Under the pieces are notes generated by a model. It did no database searches. It saw only the letters and a program-made list of their open reading frames with translations, and had not been told where the DNA came from. Source: Arenimonas sp. (GTDB taxonomy: Bacteria > Pseudomonadota > Alphaproteobacteria > Rhizobiales > Rhizobiaceae). Taken from it: a stretch of DNA of 51,713 bases. The stretch lies in NCBI GenBank assembly GCA_019459145.1, contig JAIBEK010000051.1, forward strand, positions 1-51,713. The letters are read 5' to 3'. Positions 17,475 through 25,169 of the stretch are shown here, piece after piece. The position numbers and the translations under genes were made by a program. Numbering within the stretch: position 1 is the first letter of the stretch; each line of letters begins with the position of its first letter.

Positions 17475-18578
17475 TCAGTGCGAATTCTTCGGGTTGGGAT
17501 GGGCGGCCAGACCGGCCATCTGCTGCTGGTCCTCGACCTTCTCCTCGCGGATCTGTTCGAGCCGTTCGGCGACCTGCGCATCGCCTGGGTTGGCCTCGCG
17601 CCTCCACGGCTTGCGGCCCTTCAGAACGCCCGATTCATGGACGATCTCGGCGACATATTCCTCCTGGCGATAGGCCATGACATGCATGCCGGAGATGCCC
17701 TCGATCTCCTTCACCTCGTTGATGATGTCGATGCAGAGTTGCTTGCCTTCGCGTTTCTGGTCCTGCGCACCCTCGAGGCGCGCGATGACCGCGTCGGGAA
17801 TGTGGATGCCGGGCACGTTGGAGCGGATCCACTTGGCGGTCTTGGCCGAGGCGAGCGGCCCGACGCCGACCAGGATGAAGCATTTTTCATGAAGCCCGAG
17901 ATCGCGCACCTTCTTCATGTATTCGCGAAACATCGGCACGTCGAAGCAATATTGGCTCTGCACGAACTGCGCGCCGGCCTCGATCTTCTTGGCCAGTCGA
18001 TAGGGGCGGAAATCGTAAGGCGGGGCGAACGGATTGATGGCGGCGCCGAGGAAGACATGCGGCGGGGTGGAGAGCTTGCGGCCCGACAGGAATTTCGCTT
18101 CGTCGCGCATGGTGCGCACGGTCTCCAGCAGCGACATGCAGTCGAGGTCGAAGACCGGCTTGGCGCCCGGCTGATCGCCGGCCTGCACGCCGTCGCCGGT
18201 CAGGCACATGATGTTTTGCACACCCATGGCGGACGCCCCGAGCACATCGCCTTGGATGGCGATGCGGTTCTTGTCGCGGCAGGCGATCTGCATGATCGGC
18301 GCATAGCCCATGCGGGTCAAAAGCGCGCATATGCCGACGGAGGACATGTGGCAGTTGGCGCCGGAGGCATCCACCGCGTTGATGCCGTCGACCCAGCCGT
18401 CGAACACCGAGGCGCGCTCGTAGACGTCCTGCGGGTTGGCGCTGTCCGGGGGATTGAGTTCGGCGGTGACGGCGAATTCGCCGCGCCGGAGCACGCGTTC
18501 CAGCCGGCCGCGCGAGGAGTGGCCGGGCAGGGGATCGAGCGGCGCGCCGGGATCGTTCGGATTGGAGTCGAGGCTCAT
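17475..18578 (-). CDS. Methylenetetrahydrofolate reductase-like protein (MetF family)
   Basis: A 367-residue flavoprotein-type barrel. It has the catalytic Glu in TAELNPPDS (Glu40), CRDKNR (100-105), IMCLTGDG (123-130) and QSQYCFD, all typical of MetF. It is longer than the roughly 300-residue biosynthetic MetF because of N- and C-terminal additions. In this operon it more likely runs in the oxidative direction, turning methyl-THF from the corrinoid pathway into methylene-THF. It overlaps the MetV-like gene by 4 bases (ATGA), so the two are translationally coupled and probably form a complex, as MetF-MetV does in acetogens. A GGAG lies eight bases before the ATG. Confidence 0.9.
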   Translation of the reverse strand: MSLDSNPNDPGAPLDPLPGHSSRGRLERVLRRGEFAVTAELNPPDSANPQDVYERASVFDGWVDGINAVDASGANCHMSSVGICALLTRMGYAPIMQIACRDKNRIAIQGDVLGASAMGVQNIMCLTGDGVQAGDQPGAKPVFDLDCMSLLETVRTMRDEAKFLSGRKLSTPPHVFLGAAINPFAPPYDFRPYRLAKKIEAGAQFVQSQYCFDVPMFREYMKKVRDLGLHEKCFILVGVGPLASAKTAKWIRSNVPGIHIPDAVIARLEGAQDQKREGKQLCIDIINEVKEIEGISGMHVMAYRQEEYVAEIVHESGVLKGRKPWRREANPGDAQVAERLEQIREEKVEDQQQMAGLAAHPNPKNSH

Positions 18579-19159
18579 GGGTTCGGCTCCGTTGGCAAGG
18601 TTTCGCGCGCCGCGGCGGCTTGCGCCGTCACGCGCAGCCAGGATGAGGTTTCGCGCAGCGACTGGTTGACCGGCTTCTGCACCTTGAGGATCGCGTCACC
18701 GTTCACCATGGCGCGCGAGCCGGACCAGGCCTGCACCCAGACGCAGGGCATGTCGGGTTCGACCTCGCAATTACCGTTGGCGCGCACGCCGCCGCAGGGG
18801 CCGTTGCGCAACTGCTTGGGGCAGTTCATCGGGCAGGACATGCCGGTCGACGACAGCACGCACTGGCCGCACATGCGACAGTCGAACAACAGGCCTTTGA
18901 CGTTGCGCTCGACGAAGGTCACCGGCCGTTCGACGCGCGAATAGCCGAGCATCTTCCAGACCGGATGAAGGGCGAGAAAGGCATGGGCGAAGCGAGCGTA
19001 GAACCATTCGAGGAACCGCGAATGGCGCACCGACCAGAGACGGATCGTATAGGAGCGCCGGGCGCGGCGATTGGGCGAGACGCTGCCGGGCGTATAGGCG
19101 CCGGTTGTCGCCTTCTTCGCCGGTGCGGCATTGCCGGGGGCGGGCTTTCCGTCAACCAT
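18575..19159 (-). CDS. MetV-like Cys-rich partner of MetF (MTHFR C-terminal domain protein)
   Basis: A 194-residue protein with eight clustered cysteines at about 94, 97, 100, 109, 113, 122, 131 and 139 (CRMCGQC, CPMNCPKQLRNGPCGG). This fits the MTHFR_C/MetV family (PF12225), where the cysteines bind a zinc or iron-sulfur centre and the protein supports MetF activity and electron transfer. ATG 19159 has GGAGG eight bases upstream and is chosen over ATG 19177. It overlaps the preceding PF13769 gene by 8 bases and metF by 4, so three genes are translationally coupled. The N-terminal 60 residues are basic and not conserved. Confidence 0.85.
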   Translation of the reverse strand: MVDGKPAPGNAAPAKKATTGAYTPGSVSPNRRARRSYTIRLWSVRHSRFLEWFYARFAHAFLALHPVWKMLGYSRVERPVTFVERNVKGLLFDCRMCGQCVLSSTGMSCPMNCPKQLRNGPCGGVRANGNCEVEPDMPCVWVQAWSGSRAMVNGDAILKVQKPVNQSLRETSSWLRVTAQAAAARETLPTEPNP

Positions 19160-19454
19160 TTTCACGGCCTCCGGCATGGACGAGGGAAACGAGTCGGGCC
19201 TTGTCGTAGGAAGCTTCGATTTCGGCGGCCGCCTTGTCGGCCTCCGCCTCCAGATCGTCCCCGACCGGTTCGGGGTCGCCCTTGCGCCATTCGGCGAGGT
19301 AATCGTCGGTCTCGGCCGCGCCGGAGCGCATGGCGGCCATGTCGATCGCCTCGGTGAAGCGCAAGGGAAGCTCGCGCTTGGCCGTCTTTCGCCCCTGCCT
19401 GACGATCACCTGGGCGGGTATGTCGCGCCAGTAGACGATGATCCGATCCGCCAT
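19152..19454 (-). CDS. PF13769 'virulence factor' family small protein
   Basis: A 100-residue protein beginning MADRIIVYWRDIPAQVIVRQ, which matches the family named virulence factor (PF13769). The name has no clear basis. GGGAG lies nine bases before ATG 19454. The stop lies inside the MetV-like gene, so it is the first of a coupled PF13769-MetV-MetF trio. That position argues for a role in folate/corrinoid C1 metabolism, not virulence; what it does biochemically is unknown. Confidence 0.8.
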   Translation of the reverse strand: MADRIIVYWRDIPAQVIVRQGRKTAKRELPLRFTEAIDMAAMRSGAAETDDYLAEWRKGDPEPVGDDLEAEADKAAAEIEASYDKARLVSLVHAGGRENG

Positions 19455-19553
19455 GTCCTCACTCTCCCGTTTCACCCACAATGCACAGGGCGAAAGCGCC
19501 GGACTGCGCTTGCCACGACGTCGCACAGAGCAAAAAGCGACGTGACCGCCGAT

Positions 19554-20345
19554 TTACCAGATCTTGCGCCGAAAGCCGTTGGCAAGCCAGGCCCAGAGAG
19601 TTGGCGGGTAGCGCAGGATCGACGGGCTTTCCGGCTGGAACGGGCGAAGCCGGCCATGAACCGCGTCTTCGACCGATTGCAGCGTGATGTCGATCGCCGC
19701 CACCGTCAGGACCAGCGGATAGGTTGCGATGAAATCGCCGTCGTCGGGCAGGGTGCGGACCTCGTAGAGGGTGCCGCCGGTGTCGGTACCGGCATCGACC
19801 AGATGGAGCGTCGCGCCGAAATTGGCGGCGTCTTCCTCGGCCAGCGACCAGTATCCGCCCATCTGGCCGCGATATTGCGGGTTGATGCCGGCATGAAGAT
19901 TGATGACCGGGCAGGGCATGGCGGCGAGCGCGGCTCGCGACATCAGCCTTGTGCTGACGAGCAGGATGGCGACAGGCTTCAGTTCGGCGACAAGGGCGAG
20001 GGTGGCCGGATCGTTGATCGAGGCGACGTCGTGGATTTGAACATTGGGTGCGATTGCCGCCGAAAGGCCGTTCGCCTTGAGAAGCGCGTCGATCCGCCGC
20101 CTGGCGAGCGGGCGCAACAGACGGGCGGCGATCATCGTGCCCAACTGGCCGATCGCGGTGATCCAGCCGAGCCGCCGGGCCCGGCGACGGGTGATCGCTC
20201 CCTTCGATTCCGGCTGTTCGCGCACGACTTGAAGGTTCGGATAATGCCGGGCGAGGGCATTGATGACGATCGCCGGATTGGCGCCACCGGCCGTCATCAC
20301 CATGACGGTTACGCAAGACGGCTCTGTCGATCTCGGCTCGCTCAT
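19554..20345 (-). CDS. Formyltransferase-family protein (formyl_trans_N fold)
   Basis: About 263 residues. The hallmark of folate-dependent formyltransferases is present: INLHAGINPQYRG (Asn, His and the following Gly/Arg segment) and the DAGTDTGG loop with the catalytic Asp. No C-terminal OB domain of Fmt is seen. The acceptor is unknown; a sugar-nucleotide amine or another amine is possible, given that exoD sits 20 bases upstream. ATG 20345 has AGAGG nine bases upstream. It may instead serve the C1 pathway by drawing on 10-formyl-THF; its operon place supports but does not prove this. Confidence 0.78.
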   Translation of the reverse strand: MSEPRSTEPSCVTVMVMTAGGANPAIVINALARHYPNLQVVREQPESKGAITRRRARRLGWITAIGQLGTMIAARLLRPLARRRIDALLKANGLSAAIAPNVQIHDVASINDPATLALVAELKPVAILLVSTRLMSRAALAAMPCPVINLHAGINPQYRGQMGGYWSLAEEDAANFGATLHLVDAGTDTGGTLYEVRTLPDDGDFIATYPLVLTVAAIDITLQSVEDAVHGRLRPFQPESPSILRYPPTLWAWLANGFRRKIW

Positions 20346-20365
20346 GCGGAAAATCCTCTCGCGGA

Positions 20366-21013
20366 TCAGAACACCAGCAGCAGGAGAGCGCCGGCCGTAT
20401 AGACGACGAAGGCGGCCACGGCGATGGAGACGAAGCCGACAAGCATGCCGATGAGCACGCCGACGCCGTCGCATTGGGAATGGGCAAAGCCGATGATAGC
20501 GAGCGCCAGCGCCGGCAGCCAGTTGCCGAGCGGGATCGGCAGGAAGACGACAATTGCGAGCACCAGGGCGAAGAGGCCGAGCGCGCGTTCGGAAAGGCGG
20601 GTTTCGAGAAACCAGAAGCGCGGCTTCACCAGGGTTTCGGCACGTTTGAGCCACGGCACGAGGCGGTTGACGGCGCCTTGAAAGGTGGCGGTGGTCACGC
20701 CGCAGTCGGCGATCCGGCGGGGGAGGTAGATCCGTCCCTGGGCGGAGGCGAGCATCTGCCAGGCCACGAAAATCAGCGGCAGTCCGAGGAAGAGCGTGGC
20801 GCCGGGCGGCATGGGCACCAGATTCGGCAAGGAAAACACCAGCAGGAAGGCGCCGAAGGAGCGATCCTGAAGAGTGATTGCGATGTCGCGGATGGTGATC
20901 GTGCCATCGCTGCGATGCGCCAGCCGCAACAGCAGATCGGAGAGATGCTCCGGCCTTTCCTTCTCGTCTCGGTCCGCGAGCGAATGTGCCAATGTTCCTG
21001 CCCCCTCGGTCAT
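20366..21013 (-). CDS. exoD: ExoD-family membrane protein
   Basis: A 215-residue membrane protein of the ExoD family (PF06055), with a cytoplasmic N-terminus and four or five helices (SFGAFLLVFSLPNLVPMPPG is the family motif, repeated in degenerate form as FLPIPLGNWLPALALAIIG). ExoD affects exopolysaccharide production and symbiosis in rhizobia by an unknown mechanism. It appears to be the first gene of the minus-strand run that continues into the formyltransferase gene. Confidence 0.88.
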   Translation of the reverse strand: MTEGAGTLAHSLADRDEKERPEHLSDLLLRLAHRSDGTITIRDIAITLQDRSFGAFLLVFSLPNLVPMPPGATLFLGLPLIFVAWQMLASAQGRIYLPRRIADCGVTTATFQGAVNRLVPWLKRAETLVKPRFWFLETRLSERALGLFALVLAIVVFLPIPLGNWLPALALAIIGFAHSQCDGVGVLIGMLVGFVSIAVAAFVVYTAGALLLLVF

Positions 21014-21274
21014 TTTCTTTTTGCCTTTTCGTTCTTGAGACGACCTGACCCCATTCTGTTAGGGACCAATTGCAGAGGTATTAAGGTAATGGTCAATTCG
21101 TCCGGCATGATAAAACTTGCGTTAAATGCGATCCATCAGCCGACGACGATCATTTGCATTGCGGCCAGCCGCCTGACAGGAGAAGGCGCGGCGCACGGAC
21201 TTTGTTGCCTTGATCTCGGCGAATGACGGTGCAAAGGACGCCGGCATCGGATCCATTTTTCTTGGAGACATTCC

Positions 21275-21433
21275 ATGGTGACAAGACCTGTCCTTTCGGC
21301 CCTGGCCCTCGGCCTCTCTCTCGTGTTGCTCACGGCGTGCGGCAACACGATTCGCGGCGTCGGCCGCGATCTCGGAAATGCCGTCGACGCGACGCAGGAT
21401 GCCGGGCGCAGCGTCGTCAATTCGGCGAGATAA
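21275..21433 (+). CDS. Entericidin-like small lipoprotein (copy 1)
   Basis: A 52-residue lipoprotein: basic start, hydrophobic core, lipobox LLTAC, then CGNTIRGVGRDLGNAVDATQ, the entericidin A/B pattern. GGAG lies seven bases before the ATG. It converges with the DUF1638 gene, with a 4-base gap. A close paralogue at 22119 sits on the other side of DUF1638. Entericidins are small cell-envelope lipoproteins tied to stress or bacteriolysis in enteric bacteria; in alphaproteobacteria the role is unknown. Confidence 0.85.
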   Translation: MVTRPVLSALALGLSLVLLTACGNTIRGVGRDLGNAVDATQDAGRSVVNSAR

Positions 21434-21437
21434 CCGG

Positions 21438-22085
21438 TCAGCCAGCCCAGTTGGGAGACGGTTCGAGCCCGCGTAGCACCGGCTCCAGGTCGCCATAGCC
21501 GGTGAAGCGGTATTCATAGTCGAGCCCGAGATAGTCGGCTGCCCACCGTGCCTTGTCCTGTAAGTGCTTGTCCTCGATCTGCGCCAGGTAGACGACCTTG
21601 GTGTAATTGCCGAACACCATGTCGCGCAGTTCCGGATGCCTGTCGAGCTTCAGCGGTTCGATCACGAAGGCCTCGAACTGGCGCGTGATCAGGTCTGTCA
21701 GGTAAAAGGCGGTGAATTCGTGCTCGCACGCGGCGAGGAATTTTTCCGTGCCGGAGAAGAAGGCGTAGCAATGCGGCCCGGCAATGCGCTCGATACCTTC
21801 CTCCACGCAGATCTTGTCGATCTGGCCCTGCGTGCCGCATTCGGCATAGCCGAGGAAGATACGGCCATAGCCGGCGGCCTTCGCCGCAGCGATCTTTTCG
21901 CGGAGCGCCGGGGCGATCTTTTCCGGGCAGACATGCCAGATCGCCGGCAGGCACTCGAGATCGATGTGGTCGAGCCCGTTCGCCTCGCGGATTGCGAGGA
22001 TTTCGCGGGCGATCGCCCCGCAGGCGATGATTTGAACCTTTTCGCTGCTCGCGCGTTCCATCGTCGCATTCTCGACATTTTTCAT
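21438..22085 (-). CDS. DUF1638 protein
   Basis: A 215-residue cytoplasmic protein of the DUF1638 family (PF07796). It has Cys residues in IIACGAIAREI, GYAECGTQGQIDKIC and PHCYAF, a conserved set that suggests metal or cofactor binding. Relatives commonly neighbour MttB-like methyltransferases and corrinoid proteins, and the same is seen here: the corrinoid protein gene ends its upstream neighbourhood at 22529. The biochemical role is unknown; a part in corrinoid or methyl handling is inferred from context. GAGGG precedes ATG 22085. Confidence 0.85.
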   Translation of the reverse strand: MKNVENATMERASSEKVQIIACGAIAREILAIREANGLDHIDLECLPAIWHVCPEKIAPALREKIAAAKAAGYGRIFLGYAECGTQGQIDKICVEEGIERIAGPHCYAFFSGTEKFLAACEHEFTAFYLTDLITRQFEAFVIEPLKLDRHPELRDMVFGNYTKVVYLAQIEDKHLQDKARWAADYLGLDYEYRFTGYGDLEPVLRGLEPSPNWAG

Positions 22086-22118
22086 TGGATGCCCTCACCC
22101 AATATGGAGTTTTCCACC

Positions 22119-22277
22119 ATGAGCACTCGGATCCTATCCCTTACGGTCGTTCTCGTCGCCTCCACGTTCGCCCTGGCCTCCTGCGGAAATACCATCCGCG
22201 GCATGGGCAGGGACACCGCCAACACGGTCAATGCCACGCAGCAGGCCGGTCAGGATGTCGGAAACGCCGCAAAGTAA
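22119..22277 (+). CDS. Entericidin-like small lipoprotein (copy 2)
   Basis: A 52-residue lipoprotein with lipobox ALASC followed by CGNTIRGMGRDTANTVNATQ. It is clearly paralogous to the product of 21275-21433 and of identical length. GGAG lies nine bases before the ATG. It is divergent from DUF1638 (33-base gap), so the two copies bracket that gene. Confidence 0.85.
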   Translation: MSTRILSLTVVLVASTFALASCGNTIRGMGRDTANTVNATQQAGQDVGNAAK

Positions 22278-22352
22278 CGGTGTAGATCATTGCGCTTGCC
22301 GGCGCACAAGCCGGCATCGACCGGGAAATCGGAGCAGCGAGCAGATCGGAGC

Positions 22353-22502
22353 ATGACGCTCGACACTGTCGCCAAGTTCAGCGCGGCCTATATCCTGACG
22401 GTCATCGTCTCTGCCAGCGGATATACACTCTGGGAAGGGCTCCATCCACGGACGGTCGGGGCAATCGATCCGTCCGCCGAGCTTCTCGTTGCCGACCGCT
22501 GA
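22353..22502 (+). CDS. Small putative single-pass membrane protein
   Basis: A 49-residue ORF with one hydrophobic segment (AAYILTVIVSASGYTLW). A GGAG is present but very close to ATG 22353; an in-frame start at 22290 would add a basic leader. No family recognised. It may be co-transcribed with the second entericidin. Confidence 0.45.
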   Translation: MTLDTVAKFSAAYILTVIVSASGYTLWEGLHPRTVGAIDPSAELLVADR

Positions 22503-22528
22503 TCGCGGTCGGCATTTTACCGTTGTCC

Positions 22529-23230
22529 TCAGGCCCGTGCCGAAAGGCTGTTGTGCTTTCGGGCGATGAAGTCCTTGGCCGTCTCCACGGCGACGGCCGC
22601 ATCGCGACAATAGGCATCGGCGCCGACCGCCTTGCCGAATTCCTCGTTGAGCGGCGCGCCGCCGACCAGCACGATATAGTCGTCCCGCATGCCCTTTTCC
22701 TTGAGCGTGTCGATCACGACCTTCATGTAGGGCATGGTGGTGGTCAGCAGTGCCGACATGCCGATGATGTCCGGCTTTTCCCGCTCGATGGCATCGAGAT
22801 AATTTTCCACCGGATTGTTGATGCCGAGATCGATGACGTCGAAGCCGGCGCCCTCCATCATCATGCCGACGAGGTTCTTGCCGATGTCGTGAATGTCGCC
22901 CTTGACGGTGCCGATCACCATTTTTCCCTGCTTGGGCGCGCCGGTCGCGGCGAGCAGCGGCCTCAGGATCGTCATCCCGGCCTTCATCGCATTGGCCGAC
23001 AGCAACACTTCGGGCACGAACAGAATGCCGTCGCGGAAGTCGATGCCGACGATGCGCATGCCCTCGACCAGTGCCTGGGTCAGGACGTCATAGGGCGTCC
23101 AGCCGCGCTCGAGCAGGATCCTGGTGGCCTCCTCGATCTCTTCCTTGAGGCCGTCATAGAGGTCGTCGTGCATCTGCTGCACGAGTTCTTCGTCGGAGAG
23201 TTCCGCGAGAATGATTTCGTCGTCGGACAT
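22529..23230 (-). CDS. Corrinoid protein (MttC/MtbC-type, B12-binding)
   Basis: A 233-residue protein with an N-terminal helical cap domain (about 10-95) and a Rossmann B12-binding domain. The cobalt-ligand motif D-x-H-x-x-G is intact in GDIHDIGKNL (Asp112, His114, Gly117), and the later SALLTTTM and VGGAP elements are present. It is the methyl carrier between the MttB-family enzyme and the methyl-THF methyltransferase. GGGAGG lies five bases before ATG 23230. It is divergent from mttB-like 23497 across a 266-base shared control region. Confidence 0.95.
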   Translation of the reverse strand: MSDDEIILAELSDEELVQQMHDDLYDGLKEEIEEATRILLERGWTPYDVLTQALVEGMRIVGIDFRDGILFVPEVLLSANAMKAGMTILRPLLAATGAPKQGKMVIGTVKGDIHDIGKNLVGMMMEGAGFDVIDLGINNPVENYLDAIEREKPDIIGMSALLTTTMPYMKVVIDTLKEKGMRDDYIVLVGGAPLNEEFGKAVGADAYCRDAAVAVETAKDFIARKHNSLSARA

Positions 23231-23369
23231 GGGTGCCTCCCGGCTGGTGTTGCGCGATTCCTGTCGCAGTCCGAAAAAAGACTGCCTCATCGACAGTTAA
23301 ACCTCAAGTTCGTCAAAATCTCTTTTTGAATGCGACGTGGCCGGTCGTGAAAAGCGACGGACAGCGTGG

Positions 23370-23403
23370 ACTTGCGTGCGCCCGATGTCTGCATCATGCA
23401 AGT
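23370..23403. promoter_or_regulatory. Inverted repeat in the shared corrinoid protein/MttB control region
   Basis: ACTTGCGTG (23370-23378) and CATGCAAGT (23395-23403) are inverted copies matching at 8 of 9 positions, 16 bases apart. The second arm overlaps the perfect palindrome TGCATCATGCA (23390-23400). Placed between two divergent genes of one pathway, this is a candidate operator for a regulator such as the GlxA-type protein at 10287; that pairing is a guess. Confidence 0.4.
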
Positions 23404-23496
23404 GGTTGGCGCATTAAGGAATGTTTCCCATCGAAATTCGAATAGCATATTGATGAGAAAACAGTGCGGCAGCGCGCGACACAGAGGAAACGCAAG

Positions 23497-25068
23497 ATGG
23501 ACGAGATCACAGCAGAGAGCGGCGCCGGTGCCGGCCGGCGCACCCGAAGCGAGGGCCGTGGGGCGGCTGCGCGCCGCGCATCGCGCAGCGGCGGCGGGGC
23601 CGGACCGTCCTTGCCCTATATTCAGCGCAAGATCCCCGTCTACGAAGTGCTCGACGAGGAAGGCCTCGAGATCATCGAGCGCAATGCCGACATCATCCTG
23701 GAAGAGATCGGCATCGAATTCCGCGACGACGCGGAAGCGCTCGACATGTGGCGCGCGGCCGGCGCCGAGGTGAGGGGCGAGCGGGTCCATTTCCCCAAGG
23801 GCCTGTGCCTCGCGCTTTTGGAGACCGCGCCCTCCGAATTCACCTGGCATGCCCGCAATCCCGAACGCAGCGTCCAGATCGGTGGCAAGGCCACCGTGTT
23901 CGCGCCGGTCTACGGTCCTCCCTTCGTGCGCGACCTGGACGGCGATCGCCGCTATGCCACGATCGAGGATTTCCGCAATTTCGTGAAGCTTGCCTATATG
24001 GCGCCGTCGATCCATTCGTCCGGCGGAACGGTCTGCGAGCCGGTCGACGTTCCGGTGAACAAGCGTCACCTCGACATGGTCTACAGCCACATCAAATATT
24101 CGGACAAGCCGTTCATGGGTTCGGTCACCGCTCCCGAGCGGGCCGAGGATACCGTGGCCATGGCCAAGCTGGTGTTCGGTGACGACTTTGTCGAAAACAA
24201 TTGCGTCACCTTGAACCTCATCAACGCCAATTCGCCGATGGTGTTCGACGAAACCATGTTGGGCGCGTTGAAGGTCTATGCCCGCCACAACCAGGCCTGC
24301 GTGGTGTCGCCTTTCATCCTGTCGGGCGCCATGAGCCCGGTGACGGTTGCCGGCACGCTGACCCAGATTCTGGCCGAAGTCCTTGCCGGTGCCGCGTTTA
24401 CCCAGTTGGTGCGCCCCGGCGCACCGGTGCTGTTCGGCACGTTTGCAGCCTCGATCTCGATGCAGTCGGGGGCGCCGACCTTCGGCACGCCGGAGCCGGC
24501 ACTGGTTTCCTATGGCGCGGCACAACTGGCGCGTCGCCTCGGACTACCCTTCCGCACCGGCGGTTCGCTCTGCGCCTCCAAGGTTCCGGATGCTCAAGCC
24601 GCGCATGAGAGCGCCAACACGCTCAACATGACCCTGCTCGCCGGCACCAATTTCGTGCTGCACGCTGCCGGCTGGCTGGAGGGCGGACTTTCCGCCTGCT
24701 ACGAGAAGTTCATGATCGACCAGGACCAGCTCGGCATGATGCAGAAGATGGCGATGGGCGTCGATCTGACGGAGGACGGCCAGGCGATGAGCGCGATCCG
24801 CGAGGTCGGTCCCGGAGCCCATTATCTCGGATGCGCCCACACCCAGGCCAATTTCCAGACGGCTTTCTATCGCTCGGCGCTCGCCGACAACAATTCGTTC
24901 GAGCAGTGGGAAATCGAGGGCAAGAAGCGGATCGAGGACCGTGCCAATGCCCTTTGCCGCTCCTGGCTCGACGCTTACGAGGCCCCACCGCTCGACCCGG
25001 CGATCGACGAGGCGCTCACCGCCTATATCGCCGGGCGCAAGGATTCGATGCCGGACGCCTTCACCTGA
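23497..25068 (+). CDS. MttB-superfamily methyltransferase, pyrrolysine-free (candidate quaternary amine:corrinoid methyltransferase)
   Basis: A 523-residue TIM-barrel protein of the trimethylamine methyltransferase family (PF06253). Typical stretches are VYEVLDEEGLEIIERNADIILEEIG-like near the start, FAPVYGPPFVRDLDG, SVTAPERAEDTVAMAKLVFG and LAGTNFVLHAAGWLEGGL. The whole barrel is read without an in-frame TAG, so this is a non-pyrrolysine member like MtgB (glycine betaine) or MtpB/MtcB, not a true trimethylamine enzyme. Before the fold comes a basic Gly/Arg/Ala-rich leader (about 14-36). AGAGGAAA precedes ATG 23497. It probably transfers a methyl group from a quaternary amine to the corrinoid protein encoded divergently. 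The substrate cannot be read from sequence; glycine betaine is favoured by neighbours. Confidence 0.92.
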   Translation: MDEITAESGAGAGRRTRSEGRGAAARRASRSGGGAGPSLPYIQRKIPVYEVLDEEGLEIIERNADIILEEIGIEFRDDAEALDMWRAAGAEVRGERVHFPKGLCLALLETAPSEFTWHARNPERSVQIGGKATVFAPVYGPPFVRDLDGDRRYATIEDFRNFVKLAYMAPSIHSSGGTVCEPVDVPVNKRHLDMVYSHIKYSDKPFMGSVTAPERAEDTVAMAKLVFGDDFVENNCVTLNLINANSPMVFDETMLGALKVYARHNQACVVSPFILSGAMSPVTVAGTLTQILAEVLAGAAFTQLVRPGAPVLFGTFAASISMQSGAPTFGTPEPALVSYGAAQLARRLGLPFRTGGSLCASKVPDAQAAHESANTLNMTLLAGTNFVLHAAGWLEGGLSACYEKFMIDQDQLGMMQKMAMGVDLTEDGQAMSAIREVGPGAHYLGCAHTQANFQTAFYRSALADNNSFEQWEIEGKKRIEDRANALCRSWLDAYEAPPLDPAIDEALTAYIAGRKDSMPDAFT

Positions 25069-25169
25069 AACTATCCCGGTCCCGCCAGGGAGCAAGGCGG
25101 AGCGGCGAAGGTTGCGGACATGATCCAGGAATCGGTCTGGCGACCGCATTACAAATTCGAGGGGCCGCG

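Noticed and set aside
23287..24525. Long minus-strand open frame opposite the MttB gene
   Set aside because: High-GC codons leave open frames on the opposite strand; this one is Arg/His-rich, has no family features and covers a well-supported gene.
23497..25068. Pyrrolysine-containing trimethylamine methyltransferase
   Set aside because: No in-frame TAG occurs in the gene, and no pylTSBCD genes are in the window.
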